Assembly: GCA_030141605.1 (NCBI GenBank)
Contig: JAQGDQ010000094.1
Span: forward strand, 372,001 to 436,000
Reading direction: 5' to 3'
Length of the DNA stretch: 64,000 nt
From: Tubiluchus corallicola
Taxonomy: Eukaryota; Priapulida; Priapulimorpha; Priapulimorphida; Tubiluchidae
The first letter of the stretch is position 1, and every line of letters starts with the position of its first letter. The notes beneath the pieces were generated by a model. It was not told the DNA's origin. It saw nothing but the letters and a program-made list of their open reading frames with translations, and did no database searches. Position numbers and translations under genes: made by a program. Positions 11,139 through 23,200 of the stretch are shown here, in pieces.

Positions 11139-11310
11139 TTGTAAATATGTTTGATTTTATTCGTCATTACTGCACAGTAGTTTAGATTGCACTGACGCAT
11201 TTGCCTTCAGCAGTGTAAGTTTTTATTAACTAACACTGATTGATTATCTCTATAAAGTTTTTATCAGTGATTATCAATGTTTTTAATGGCAAATAAATAA
11301 TAAAACAAGA

Positions 11311-12250
11311 ATGCACTCAGTAGAAAGCAGATCTCTGCCAAAGTCGAACAATGGTATTCTTATTCATCTGATTTTTTTGATTAAAAAATTTAATACAAAG
11401 ATAAACAAACAAATATACAATAATGTACATGTGTTGGCATTATATAGACTAGCAAAAGACTCACATATTTGTTCATTAAATGAATTTATAATCAATAATG
11501 CTCGAATGTTCCACATGGTGTTTCTCTACCTTTTCACCAATAATTTTGGGGGTAATAGACTGACAAATATATACGTATCAAGTCATTATAAATTATAGAC
11601 AACGTTACACACTTTTACAAGCGTGAATTTCTAGAAAAGGAACTGGAACTAACACGCTGTTGTTTGTCATGGTAGAGGTAATAAAAAAAGAACTAAACAC
11701 TCCCTCTGAGATCTCCATGAACGTTTCTTGTATGTAGTTTTGCTAATAAAAGAACTGGCGAAAAGATTCCCGTTTTGGCAGTCTTTCTCCACCAAATTTG
11801 CGCAATTTTCCCCTGTACTATTTGTACGTACATTCCACAGGTGCCATAATACTTCATTACACAAAAATTCTGTTTTGTGGGCGGGGTGCATTGTGAATGG
11901 GTTAACAATTGAGGGAGCTAAAAATGCTTTTGCCTAGGCAGGGACATATTACGACGCTCTAGGCTGATAGTTCTGTCCTACCCATCTCTTTAATGTAATG
12001 AGCAGATTAAATAATTACTTGTAGTGTATTAGAAATATTATTAACCTGGTTTCTACGTTGTCATTATTAACTGCATAGCGCTTACATTTAAGCAGGCTGC
12101 GCAACTGCTTGTTGTGTGATACCTTGCACCTTTTCGTTATGTGAGATTTATATGTCACCTGAGCACAATAACTGCCTGTGGTGTGTTATAAAATTCGCCC
12201 TTTACATGAATAGGGAAGCATAGGCATTCTCCAAGAAGAATAGGTTTTTT
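11311..12250. other. Intergenic, mostly unassigned
   Basis: There are short open frames on both strands (for example 11311-11598 plus and 11667-11891 minus), with no motif, no splice context and low-complexity composition. I see no gene. The stretch probably contains old, unrecognised transposon sequence. Confidence 0.35.
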
Positions 12251-12269
12251 CTAAAATTTGACGAACCTC

Positions 12270-12324
12270 AAACTTTAGCGCCCTAGGTTGTAGCCTAGTT
12301 AGCCTATTGGTTAAAGCGCCCCTG
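12270..12324. mobile_element. hAT-like element end (fragment)
   Basis: On the minus strand this reads CAGGGGCGCTTTAACC, then AGGCTAACTAGGCTAC and a CCTAGGGC block. The right end of the 4475-4654 element carries a closely similar AGGCAAACTAGGCAAC...CCTAGGGC block just inside its terminus. I could not find the other end. Confidence 0.45.
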
Positions 12325-12884
12325 TGCCTATATGGCGTCCTATTACCCAGAGCTGACACTGCATAGATGTGTCTATCAATTTTTAACAGTGCATGGGCAA
12401 ATATGTGAATCAAAACGCAGAGCAATAATGAGCAATTAAATAATAGTTATTATAATTTTACAGCCTAAAATGCACTAAAATTTGTAATGAACGAGACAGT
12501 TCTTCTTAATTGATCAAGGTTATAAAGTCTACAAAGGGTTATGCAAGTAACATAACATAACATAGTGCAATGCAATACAACAGAACACCATCACATTATA
12601 CAACACATCTTAATTTATATGATCTAATAACGTGACGTAGTGTAACACAACGCTGTAAATTGTTCTGATATAATGTGCAATTTATATCTATTTATATCAT
12701 TGAGATACTAATGTGACATAATTATGTCAGACTCTCTTGAATGCCAATTTTATTTAATTATATCACATTGTTGTGTTACTGCATCTAAACACTGTCTAAA
12801 CGAGAAACGTTATATCCACATACTCTCACTCATTTTATTTTTTTGTAAAAAATTTGTGTTACATTTACTGTACAGTTTGTAGCA

Positions 12885-13516
12885 ATACCATAGTATGGTT
12901 TGTGTAGATCAAAGATCTCGGTGATTGCTTAGCAGTGTTCTGCATTCTAGACTGTCTTGCTGTCCTGATCTTCTTTTTCACTTCCTCAGTTTTATCACTA
13001 AGTGCAAGTTCTATATACAAGCTAAATTCTTCACGCCATTTTTTCCATGCTTGTCACACATTGTGTGATTCGAAATTTAGTGCGTTAGGTGGTTTTAGCT
13101 GATTCGTGGTTCTCTATAAATTTGCCGTCCGAATAAATATTCAAAACAAACTAGTTCACTTCTGACACCATGTTAAACGCTACAATAATATTAGCAGCCA
13201 GACAAATGTGTGCATAATAAAGTAGTATTTATTAAGCTAATTAGGAACTTAAACAAAGAAGATCAGGACAGCAATACAGTCTATTATCATCATCATACGC
13301 CCGTCACGTCTATTGTAGACATTGGGCAGGCAGAATTCTAAAATAAAAGAAATCTGCCTTCAGACAGATAAACGCAGCAGTAATCCAGCAAAAAATCTAG
13401 ACACTGCTACGCCAGTGGCTTGTCAGCACCACCTCCGAAAAAAGACAGTCTAGAATGCAGAACACTGCTAAGCAATCACTGAGATCTTTTATCTACATAA
13501 ACCATATCTATGGTAT
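12885..13516. mobile_element. Fold-back element with about 73-bp inverted arms
   Basis: The left arm (12885-12957) and right arm (13445-13516) are inverted copies sharing a long stretch that includes GATTGCTTAGCAGTGTTCTG and CATTCTAGACTGTC, at high identity. A third inverted segment at about 13255-13285 (AAGATCAGGACAGCAA) pairs with 12955-12981, giving a nested hairpin. The interior has no coding capacity. I found no target-site duplication. Confidence 0.7.
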
Positions 13517-13794
13517 CGTTACACAGTCCAAATTATTATTTTATATAGATAGATAATGCTTAAATATTCCGAAATATCTGATCAAACAGTGCCATTAAAC
13601 GGCCTAGTTTAGTCAGACCCTTACTTTACTTTAAACTTCACTTGACTACGTTTTCTGCGCATTTTTTAATTTTATTTTATGATCGGTAAGGAGTCACATG
13701 ACTTGTATTTTGCTGTTTAAATCCTATCTTAAAATTAACTTTTACTTGCTTAAAACAGCGATGTGATGTGCAGAACACTGCGCATTGTTCATCG

Positions 13795-13950
13795 CGTCTT
13801 AACATAACAACGTAACATAACATAACATAATTGGATGACTAGATGACCAATTGGTCTTTCGCTGCCCTTTCTTCACATTTTTGTTGCTAAATTAATTGTA
13901 TTGTAACTGTGCGCGTTAAAAGATAAATAAAAGATTATTATTATTATTAT
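13795..13950 (+). mobile_element. LINE 3' tail fragment
   Basis: This is a short 3' UTR remnant. It contains GGATGACTAGATGACC, a 4-base loop and GGTCTTTCGC (13833-13862), the same stem-loop as at 3232-3262 and 14563-14596, and ends in an ATT microsatellite. An ACATA/ACATAAC simple repeat precedes it. Confidence 0.55.
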
Positions 13951-14298
13951 AACTTAATGCAACATAACACAATATAACATACCATATATAATATACATTC
14001 AGATGTTGCTCAGTATTCTATTGCTGTAGCATTGCAGAGGGCCACGTTAAAACCTGTACTATAACTCAGTACTTAATTTTTAATTTCATGCCTATTTTCA
14101 TTTTTACATTTATTACTCTCTGTACCCTAGCATTGAGTTTTAACAACTCTTCCGTTTCAATTGTTTTAACTTTTAAGACATCTAGCTTTATTCCTGGCTT
14201 CTCTAATGATTTCCCAAGCGATGGCGCGCAGGAAAAGTCGCTAAACCAAAAACACGGAGCGTCAAAATTATTTGAGTTAGAAGTGAATGAATGTTAGG

Positions 14299-17200
14299 AT
14301 GGCGGCGTCCAGTCCTCAAAAACCTTGGGAAACTGCGTATCAAGGCATTTCAGGGCTTACACCGAGTACATTAACGTCTACGTTAGTATATTTTTATGTG
14401 CAACATTTACTAAAATTTGGTGCGTTGTGTCATTGGTTACAGAAGGCGTAGCCGACTCGATAAGTCATTTATTTCACATTACATAGACATTTTATTTTTC
14501 TCCAATTTGCGTCACAAATTTTCGTTTTACAAAAAATAACTTTTGTCTGTGGAGATGGGGCGAGGAAAGACCGTAGGTCATCTACTCACTCACCCCTTAT
14601 AATTTAATGTCGATGACAGAAAAAGCATTGATGACACAGGATGCAAATAAACTAACAAAATAAAGCAATAACAAAAGCAGAATTATAAAAGCAAACATAA
14701 CAACAATAGCATAAGCGAAAAAAAAGAATAAACAAACAGTGGTAAAAATAAAATGATGATGAAATTAATCACAATGCCGTAATTTATGTAGATTTCTCAT
14801 ATTAAACGAATTTACACGAAATATTAGATACACATTTACAATAGTTTCATGTAGTAGTAGTAGTAGTAGTTAATCTCCAGTAGTTATAATATAACTTTTG
14901 AGACAAATAGTTCTTCGACTGTAATTGCGACAAATTGCACATTTAATAGATTGTCATCAACACCTAGGTGACTCCACTGGCAAGTTTTCTCACTATAATA
15001 TGTAATCCAGCATCCTTGTTATAGGCATGTTCCAATTAGCACGGTGATTAAATTTCAATGGATGATGTTCATAGTGTCTATCTAATTTTGATTTAAATAA
15101 ATTTACAGATGTTGCTGTTCTCACATCACAGGGCAATCTATTCCAGATTTCTGGCATCGTACAAGAAAAATAGTCGTATTTACCAGTTTTGTGTGCAGTT
15201 CTTGATTTATGAAGAATAGGACCTGATCTTGCTGTACGATGTACTTCTAATTTAACAGGACAATCATCACAGCTGTAAACTCCAGATACATATTTGTATA
15301 CATCAATTAGTTGGCCACGTAAACGTCTAAAAGCTAATGTAGTTAAACCTATTCGTTTTAACTGACTTTCATACGTCAAGTTCATTAGTTCCGGTAACAT
15401 GTTGAAAGCTCTCATTTGGACAGTTTCGACTGGGTCCACTATATATGCCCTAGGACTATTCCAAATACTACTTCCATACTCCACTTTTGATCGCACAAGT
15501 GCCACATATAGAAGCTTGAAAGTTTGCAGATCTAGGTACTTGAAATTCCTCCTTATTAAAGCATTGTTTCGTTTGGCACTCTTTATGATTTCTGCTATGT
15601 GATCTTTAAAATTTAGTTTATTATCAAGTAATAATCCAAGGTCTTTCTCACAAGCACTAAAGTCCAATTCTGCCGGAATGCCACTTGCATCATACATTTT
15701 GTATTTATATTCATATCCTGCTCCCACAGATACAACCTTACACTTGTTGGGATGGAACTGCATACCATTTTCAACTGCCCAATCACAGAGCCCTTCTAGA
15801 TCCAATTGAAGATCATTACAGCTGGTAAAAGAATCAGATTCAGACCAGATTTTGCTGTCGTCGGCAAAAAGACGAAGAGAATTACTCACACAACTAGGCA
15901 AGTCATTTATAAATACCACAAATAAACACGGACCTAATACCGAACCTTGCGCTACACCACTAGTAATCAAGGACTCAGTCGATTTGCAACCATCAACACA
16001 CGTACATTGACTTCTATTTTCTAAGAAGTTTACTATCCACTGTAAAACTGAACCAGTTATACCACAATTTTTAAGTTTTGCAAACAGAAAGTGATGAGGT
16101 ACAACATCAAACGCCTTTTTCAGGTCCAGTAGTATTATATCAAAAGGCTTATTAGCATCTTTTAACTCAAACCATGCATCGTAACATTGTAACAGTTGGG
16201 TAACCGTTGTTCTACCCTTAACAAACCCATGTTGTTCTTCACAAATAATGTTGTATCTTATCAGATGGTTCATTATATGTTTCCGCATGATTTTTTCTGT
16301 CACCTTATTAATTGTATTTAGTAAGCTAACTGGCCTGTAGTTCGATGGATCTGACTTGTCCCCTTTTTTATGAATGGGAGTAACCTGTGCCACCTTCCAT
16401 TGTCCAGGTAACTGACAATCAGCAAAAGACCTATCCAGTAAGGTGTATATAGGCTTAAAAAGCACAGTTCTACATTCATTTAAAATACGTGGATGGTAAC
16501 TATCTGGAGCGGATTTGTTTACATTGAGATTTTGTAACTCATAAAGCACCTCTTCTTCAGTTATGGAAACATTGCTGATATCAGGATATTGTTGCACTGT
16601 AGTTACTTCATAGTCAGAAGCGTTGGGACTAAATACACTAATGAAAAAATCGTTCAAAATTTGTGCCTTCTCCTCTGAATCAGAGACAAGAATACCTTGG
16701 GAATTCTTCAGTGAATGAATTCTAGACTTTGGCTTCCGAAGCGCATTGATATACTGCCAGAATGCCTTGGGATTACTCTTGCAATTACTTGCTAAAATAC
16801 GTTCATATCTTTTTCTCGCAGTAGTTATAAGGTTTTTCACCACATTACGCCTTGCAGCATACCGTTCATAAGAAAGTTTTGTTCTTCGTCTCTTCCAGTC
16901 AAAAAACAACTTTTCTTTCTCCTTAATACAGCCAAGCAACTGCTTAGTTAACCAAGGAGGCCGAGGTCGACTACTCTTATTATAAAAACTTGGATAGAAA
17001 CTAGGCACATATTCATCAACAACTGACATGTACACATTATGAAATTTTGTCCACATATCATCAAGAGTAAGATTACTATTTAAAACATTAATCCAATCAA
17101 CTTGGCTAAATGCATTACACATACTTTCATGTACAATATATAGGCTTTTATAGTGAAAGGGCCTACAATGAACATAATACAAATAAGCTTCTTATTGTTT

Positions 17201-20200
17201 CTGCAAAAGAAAAGCCTCACACACTGTTCACCTATGTACAAATGTGTTGTGGGCAATCAAAAAGCATGGCTTGTTAGATTGTCCCACACAGTGAAAGAAA
17301 AAAAGTAATAGAAATAATCAGGAAATTTAAAGTGAATCGTATGATAAAAAAACATTTAGTGCTTAAAATGGAATGATGTAATGAACGAAGCTCATATATA
17401 AGATGATATAAAAGATAGAAAGACTATTATTTATTAATAGTATGTAAAATTAAGATAAGTTGAGTAAGATAACACCACTGTTTTGCCATTACTGTGAGGA
17501 TGGATACTGATAGAAGTTTTGATTACTCACTGATACTTACTTAAGTTTTTTATCATTGCATTTTAAGTTTCAGTTTGTAAACTATAGCAGCTATGGATGT
17601 TGACACAGGGTATAAGAGTATATGGATTCGTTTTTAAATCTTCAGGAATTCCAGAATCCCTCATCCACATGGAAATAATGTCCGGAATTACAGCTCCACT
17701 ACAACTGTTAGTGGATCAGGTGGGGGTGACCAGCAGCCTCCACCACTTCCAACTCGACCAGCTCAGCAAGTGAATAGGTATTCCGGTTTTACTCCATATG
17801 GTACTGGTTTGGGAGGCATGTACTCACCATACAGTACAGGGTATGACACATTCATTTTTGTTTATATTGGCAGTAAACGGCAAAGTATTATAATCAATTT
17901 TCATTGTGAAATTATTTTAACAATTATTAATTTTGTTTGTGGTTTTATACAGTTCGACTCACTGCAAGCCGCTATCCGTACTTACAACATTTACTTAATG
18001 TAGGTGGTTGTAGCAGTAACATAATAACGTAACAGAACTCAACTCATTACAAAATAGTTACTCTTTCTCTTTATTTTGCACTATGGTTTTCAAACTGTGA
18101 CAATAGTTTTTACATTCTCTGTTTGTGTCTATTTTTCAGACTTTATGGTGGTTATGGTGGATATTCAGGAATGTACAGCAATGGACTTTATGGTGGACCA
18201 TATAATTCAGTTGGAGCTACTGACCAGAGTACCTTTGCCAGAGCAGCAGAGGAAAATTCGAGGTATCTATTTTCGCCATGTATTGAATTTATTTTTTCTT
18301 CATTCTCATTCGTACGAGTTGTTACTATGGTAATTTGATAATGCCATGTTTTTACAACCTACCATAGAGCTTTAAAGCAATGCATGATGCGTATTAACTG
18401 TTTCCAACTAGATGCAGAGCAACATAATTATTGGCTTCTTCCAACATTCCAAAAAAAATGGAAGAAGTAGTAACCAAAACTCACCTAACCAGGAAGCCAA
18501 TTAACGACACTGGTCAACAGAAACATGAAAACTCGCTTAATCGTCTAAGCAATGACTGTTTCCCATCTGCATGATATAGTGTTCACATTCATCTGAATAC
18601 TTGTCATGCATCACACGTTATAGATTGTGCATTAAATACATGTGGAAACACTTCCAATACACACAATGTGTATGCAAATACAAACTGTAGTATACGCTCT
18701 ATGCATCATGGACCATGCATCACACATTTACTTGTACATGGAGTGCGACCTTTATGCATATTGAAGAAGCAATCATGCAGAACAATAAAACCTTGGTTTT
18801 GTTAGGAAACTATTCTGCTTAACCTTGCTTGGCTCACTATAACTTTGTTAGGCGAGTATGTTTTTATGTAAGTGGTAAAAATGAAATGATGAAGAAATAA
18901 AGTGAAATGCATTTGCCAAGACACAAAATTCTACGGATGCCTTCCAATGGGAAAGCCTGTAGCATGAGAGTTAATGCCGCACCAGTTAATAGGCCTTTGT
19001 TTGTATCGGCGTTACATAATTGATAAGAGCTTGTCTATTTCCAAGCTGTTTTATAGCGCTGTTTTGGTCACTTATTTCAAACTGCATAGAGATAAACTGT
19101 ATTTTGTTTATTATGCAATCTGCCAAATAAGCTATGTAGAAAAGAGAGAAAAGAACAGCAGAATAAAGGATTATCGCACAAAACAAAAAAATATCAAAAC
19201 AATGATCTGAAGAACAAACTGCTTTTGCATCATTTGGATTTATATTTAGCTAAGGCGAAGCAAACCAAAGTGTTGAATTTTGATTTTTGAACTAGTTGTG
19301 GTATTGAATAAATTTCTAAGTAATGCATTCTGTTGTTATAGGCAAGCATTTCAGTCTATAGAGTCAATTGTTCGAGCAGTTGGGTCTGTCAGTATGATGC
19401 TAGAATCGACTTTCAATGCCGTGTATAGTTCATTCCGAGCTGTTTTGGGTGTGGCTGACCACTTTTCCAGGTAGGTTATAATGGACAGCCATCAGTTGCC
19501 GATGTATGTTAGTTTTATTTGAAAATTTTTGCAGCATGCAATTTTGCAAAGGCCTACCTGAGTGTACCAAGTTTTACCCCGTCAGTGTTGTATGTCTAGT
19601 CCGCACAACTTGGTCAGGGTTTTTACTATGATGTCATTGCTTACAAACTTCTTGCCATAGTAATTGCTAAGGTGTTGTTGTTACTATGTAGTCGTTGCCA
19701 AGAAGCAGTGTCTAACCCAAAATTCTTTAAAGTTTTTGCACTATAGTAATCAAATTGTCTAAAGTTTTTACGTCAGTAACCAAATTTTCTAAAGTTTTGG
19801 CTCTAGTAACCAAATTTTTTAAGATTTTGCTCTAATAACCAAATTTTCTATACTTAAAGCTTTTGCGCTAGTAACCAAATTTTCTAAAGTGCACTAGTAA
19901 CTATAATGTGATATTTTAGAGAATGCAATTAAGAATTAATAGAAAATCTTTAAATTTTATTTTCAAAAATTTTTGTGATTGGCCAATTGGTCAGATGCAA
20001 CAGTGTGATTGGCTATCTCTGTAACTAAATAATGCTGTTTTAAATGCTATTTTCAGTGCAATAAATGCTTCTTGTTGATGTTCACGTGCACTGTTTTGAG
20101 GTATTATATAAACACATGATGTGATTTTGTTTCTTTAGGACACATAAATGTAAGAAAAGGGACATTTGACTGAATTTCAATTTCAAGATTCAGCTTTAGA

Positions 20201-23200
20201 TGACAGTCATAAATTGCTTGTACAATATAGTTTGCAAACTGATTTGTTTGTTTACAAATATCCATTGGATATTTTTTGTTAGGCTCTGAATCTCATTTAC
20301 TGTTGTAGAATGTGCAAACTCTTGTGTTTAGATTTGTGCTTGTTTGTTAATGTAAGGTACACATGTGAAGATGTGTATCTGTTTGCATTTAGATTATGTC
20401 TGACAATAATATAAAAATATTGTACACATATTTAATGATAAACAATGATGAACAAAATAAGGCTTTAGGAAAGGTTCTCCAGTTGAATTACCATTAATAA
20501 ATGTTTGCGAAATTTTAATTAAGTGTATGGAAAATAACTCGATTACTGTTGGTATATTTTGTGATCTCTCTAAAGCCTTCGATACCATTGACCATGTTAT
20601 ATTACACGATAAGTTATCTTTCTATCTTGATAACCATAAGCAGTGCATCAGATGTAATAATTATACCTCAACTGAACTCTCCGTAAATTGTGGTGTTCCT
20701 CAGGGTTCTGTTTTAGGACCACTTTTATTTTTGATTTATATCAACGATATAAAAAACATTTTTAGTTGTCATAATATTATTCAGTTTACTGATGACACCA
20801 CACTCTTTTTCAATTTCATTCATTTCAGCATTACTAACATAAATAATAGTTTAAAAGCCAACAAATTATCTCTTAATCCCACTAAAACTAAGTACATTCT
20901 ATTTCGATTCCTTTACATTGTAGTCTTTATATTGATGGCCTTCCTATAGAAGGTGTTCAATTTACCAGATTTTTAGGTGTAGTTTTGCATCTGGACTGCT
21001 GGACTGGAACTCTCATATAAAAATGATTAGTCTAAAAATAGCCAAAAATATAGGTATTATGTCCCATATTAAATACAATTTGTCCAAATCACATATACTT
21101 ACTGTTTATTATTCTTTATTCTATCCTTATTTAAATTATGTTAGTTCCCTTTGGGGAATCACATACGCGACAAATCTTAACCCTTTACATTGACTTCAAA
21201 GAAAATTTCTTCGTTTGTATTTCAGATGAAATGAATTCACCCCAGTATTTAACTCTTTAAACAATGTAACATCTTGTCTATTGATAACATAGTGTTTAAT
21301 AATATTGCAATTTTCATGTTAAAACTAATAGCAAATTATTACACAAGTTCTTCAAAAATCCTATCAAACTGAATGCAAGATTTCATACTCCACGATTTAA
21401 TCAATACTTTCTTCCATATGTCCGAAAGTTGCCAAGTATTCATTTCCTTTGCTGGGCCATTAATTTGGAACTATCTACCTAATCATATAAAATCAGAACA
21501 TAGTATTTGTAAATATAAAAAAGCCTCAAACTCTTTATTATGAACCATAATCCAAACATTTATCATCTGTAATGTTTCATATCACACTCAAAGATGAACA
21601 AGAATGGATTATACTCCATAACAAGAAGAGGTGAAAGAAACTTTGTAGGCAGGTGGACATAATCTCACTCCTCTCACCATTTGCAGTTGTGTTTGCCTTG
21701 CTGATTTATTTACATTTATTACGTTTTTATTAGCTCATGTGAATCGAATTCTCTACTTTTTTATTTTTTTCTTCTCTCACTTTCATATTACATTTTTCAT
21801 ATCCCTTCACTTTTCATACTCCTTTTCTTCCCATTAACCACCTTTTATTCTTGCATCTATGCTTTTCTTTCTATTTGCCATATTGGGGCTGACTTCTACA
21901 AGTTTTCTTTTTGGACAGCCCCAATAATCCATTAATCAACTTTATTATTTACATGCTTGTTTCTTTTAATTTGGTATTTTGTATTTTCACCATATTTATG
22001 TGTTATTTGGTCATGGCAAATGGAATAAAATAAACTAAACTATTTATGCATTTTTGTTTAATGGCCATTATAAAAAGTGCAGTGTAGAGGAGTTGAATAT
22101 GATGGAAGGGAAATTGAAGGAATTAAATTTAAGCTTTATTATAAAGTTGTTATGCAGTTTTATTGTTGTATTCTCTAGGTTAAAATTACATTTTACCCAG
22201 ATTCTTTCCGCTGTGGCACTCATACGAACATTAAAATGGCTGTGGAGGCGTCTGCTGGTCTTGCTAAGGTTCCGACCACCAGGTCTTCCAGAAGATGCAT
22301 GGGCTGATGCAGTTGGGAGTCTGAGTGCTGCTGATGCTTTACCATTTGACTCATATGATAGGTAATTACTAAATCAGATATTTAGAGACAGATATTACTA
22401 GAGATATTACTAGAGACAGAAACAGCCAAGCATTTTAGCTTAAAAATAGGATAGTGCTCTTCTCAGATTAGCCATGGTCATAATCGTAAAAGAAGTTAAA
22501 ATGCCCATAAATCTCAAAAAATTCTTTATTTTTTCTTTGGAAGCTTTCGTCCTCTCGGACTTCATCAGCTGCACAGAAAGATACAATAATAAAAAATTAC
22601 AAATTTTACTTTTTCTTTTTCTTTATTTTTAATTCAGCCTCCTCATGCTTTTTGTACACTTTATTTTACTGACATTGCACATCATTATTTTATATGTAGC
22701 TTCATCTGTAATTTTTTATTATTATATCTTTCTGTGCAGCTGATGAAGTCCAAGAGGACGAAAACTTCTGAAGAAAAAATAAAGATTTTTTTGAGATTTC
22801 TAGCCAAGCATTTTATTAAGTTCATTATTTTGTTTCAAACTGTCAAAAATTTCCTTTTTTTCAAATTGCTTTAGACTACAATTAATTAAAATATAACGGT
22901 GTTCCTGTGTTTTTCTCTATTATCTAATGTGATTAATCTGTTTGGCCCAAAACGCTGTAAATGTATTTATGTCAGAATGGCAAGATTATCACTAGAACGC
23001 TGATGCTAACACACCACAAATATTTTAAGAATCAGCACATTTTATTTGATCTAAGGCTGTGGGTCCCTGGCGAGCTTCCTTAACGTGAAAATTTAACATT
23101 ATCAGAACAGATAGACAAACAATCAATTAGGTGTAAACTCAATATTATTTAACGTAAGAAAAACACATTTGAGAAATAAGTAACAAAGATATATTAAGAA

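Larger units (their letters stand above)
5360..11310 (+). mobile_element. Near full-length CR1-group LINE, two ORFs, 2A-like motif
   Basis: This is a roughly 5.9-kb non-LTR retrotransposon in plus orientation. A 5' leader containing a TTGTCAG tandem is followed by ORF1 (5525-7078), a 96-bp gap, ORF2 (7175-11138, frameshifted) and a short 3' UTR ending near an AATAAATAATAAAAC stretch at about 11295. ORF1 carries an SGNH esterase, and ORF2 carries an apurinic-type endonuclease plus reverse transcriptase; both are characteristic of the CR1/L2 group. The exact ends and any target-site duplication are not resolved. ORF1 is intact, so the copy is young, but ORF2 contains three frame breaks. Confidence 0.88.

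Noticed and set aside
11311-11598. 95-codon plus-strand ORF just after the LINE
   Set aside because: Composition follows the AT-rich background and no family features were seen.
12295-12365. tRNA-like A-box (TAGCCTATTGGTTAAAGCG) suggesting a tRNA or tRNA-derived SINE
   Set aside because: There is no matching B-box or cloverleaf at the right distance, and the same sequence is better explained as a hAT-like element end.
17770-18003. Separate small ORF starting with a Tyr/Gly-rich peptide
   Set aside because: It is the end of PEX13 exon 2 read through into its intron.
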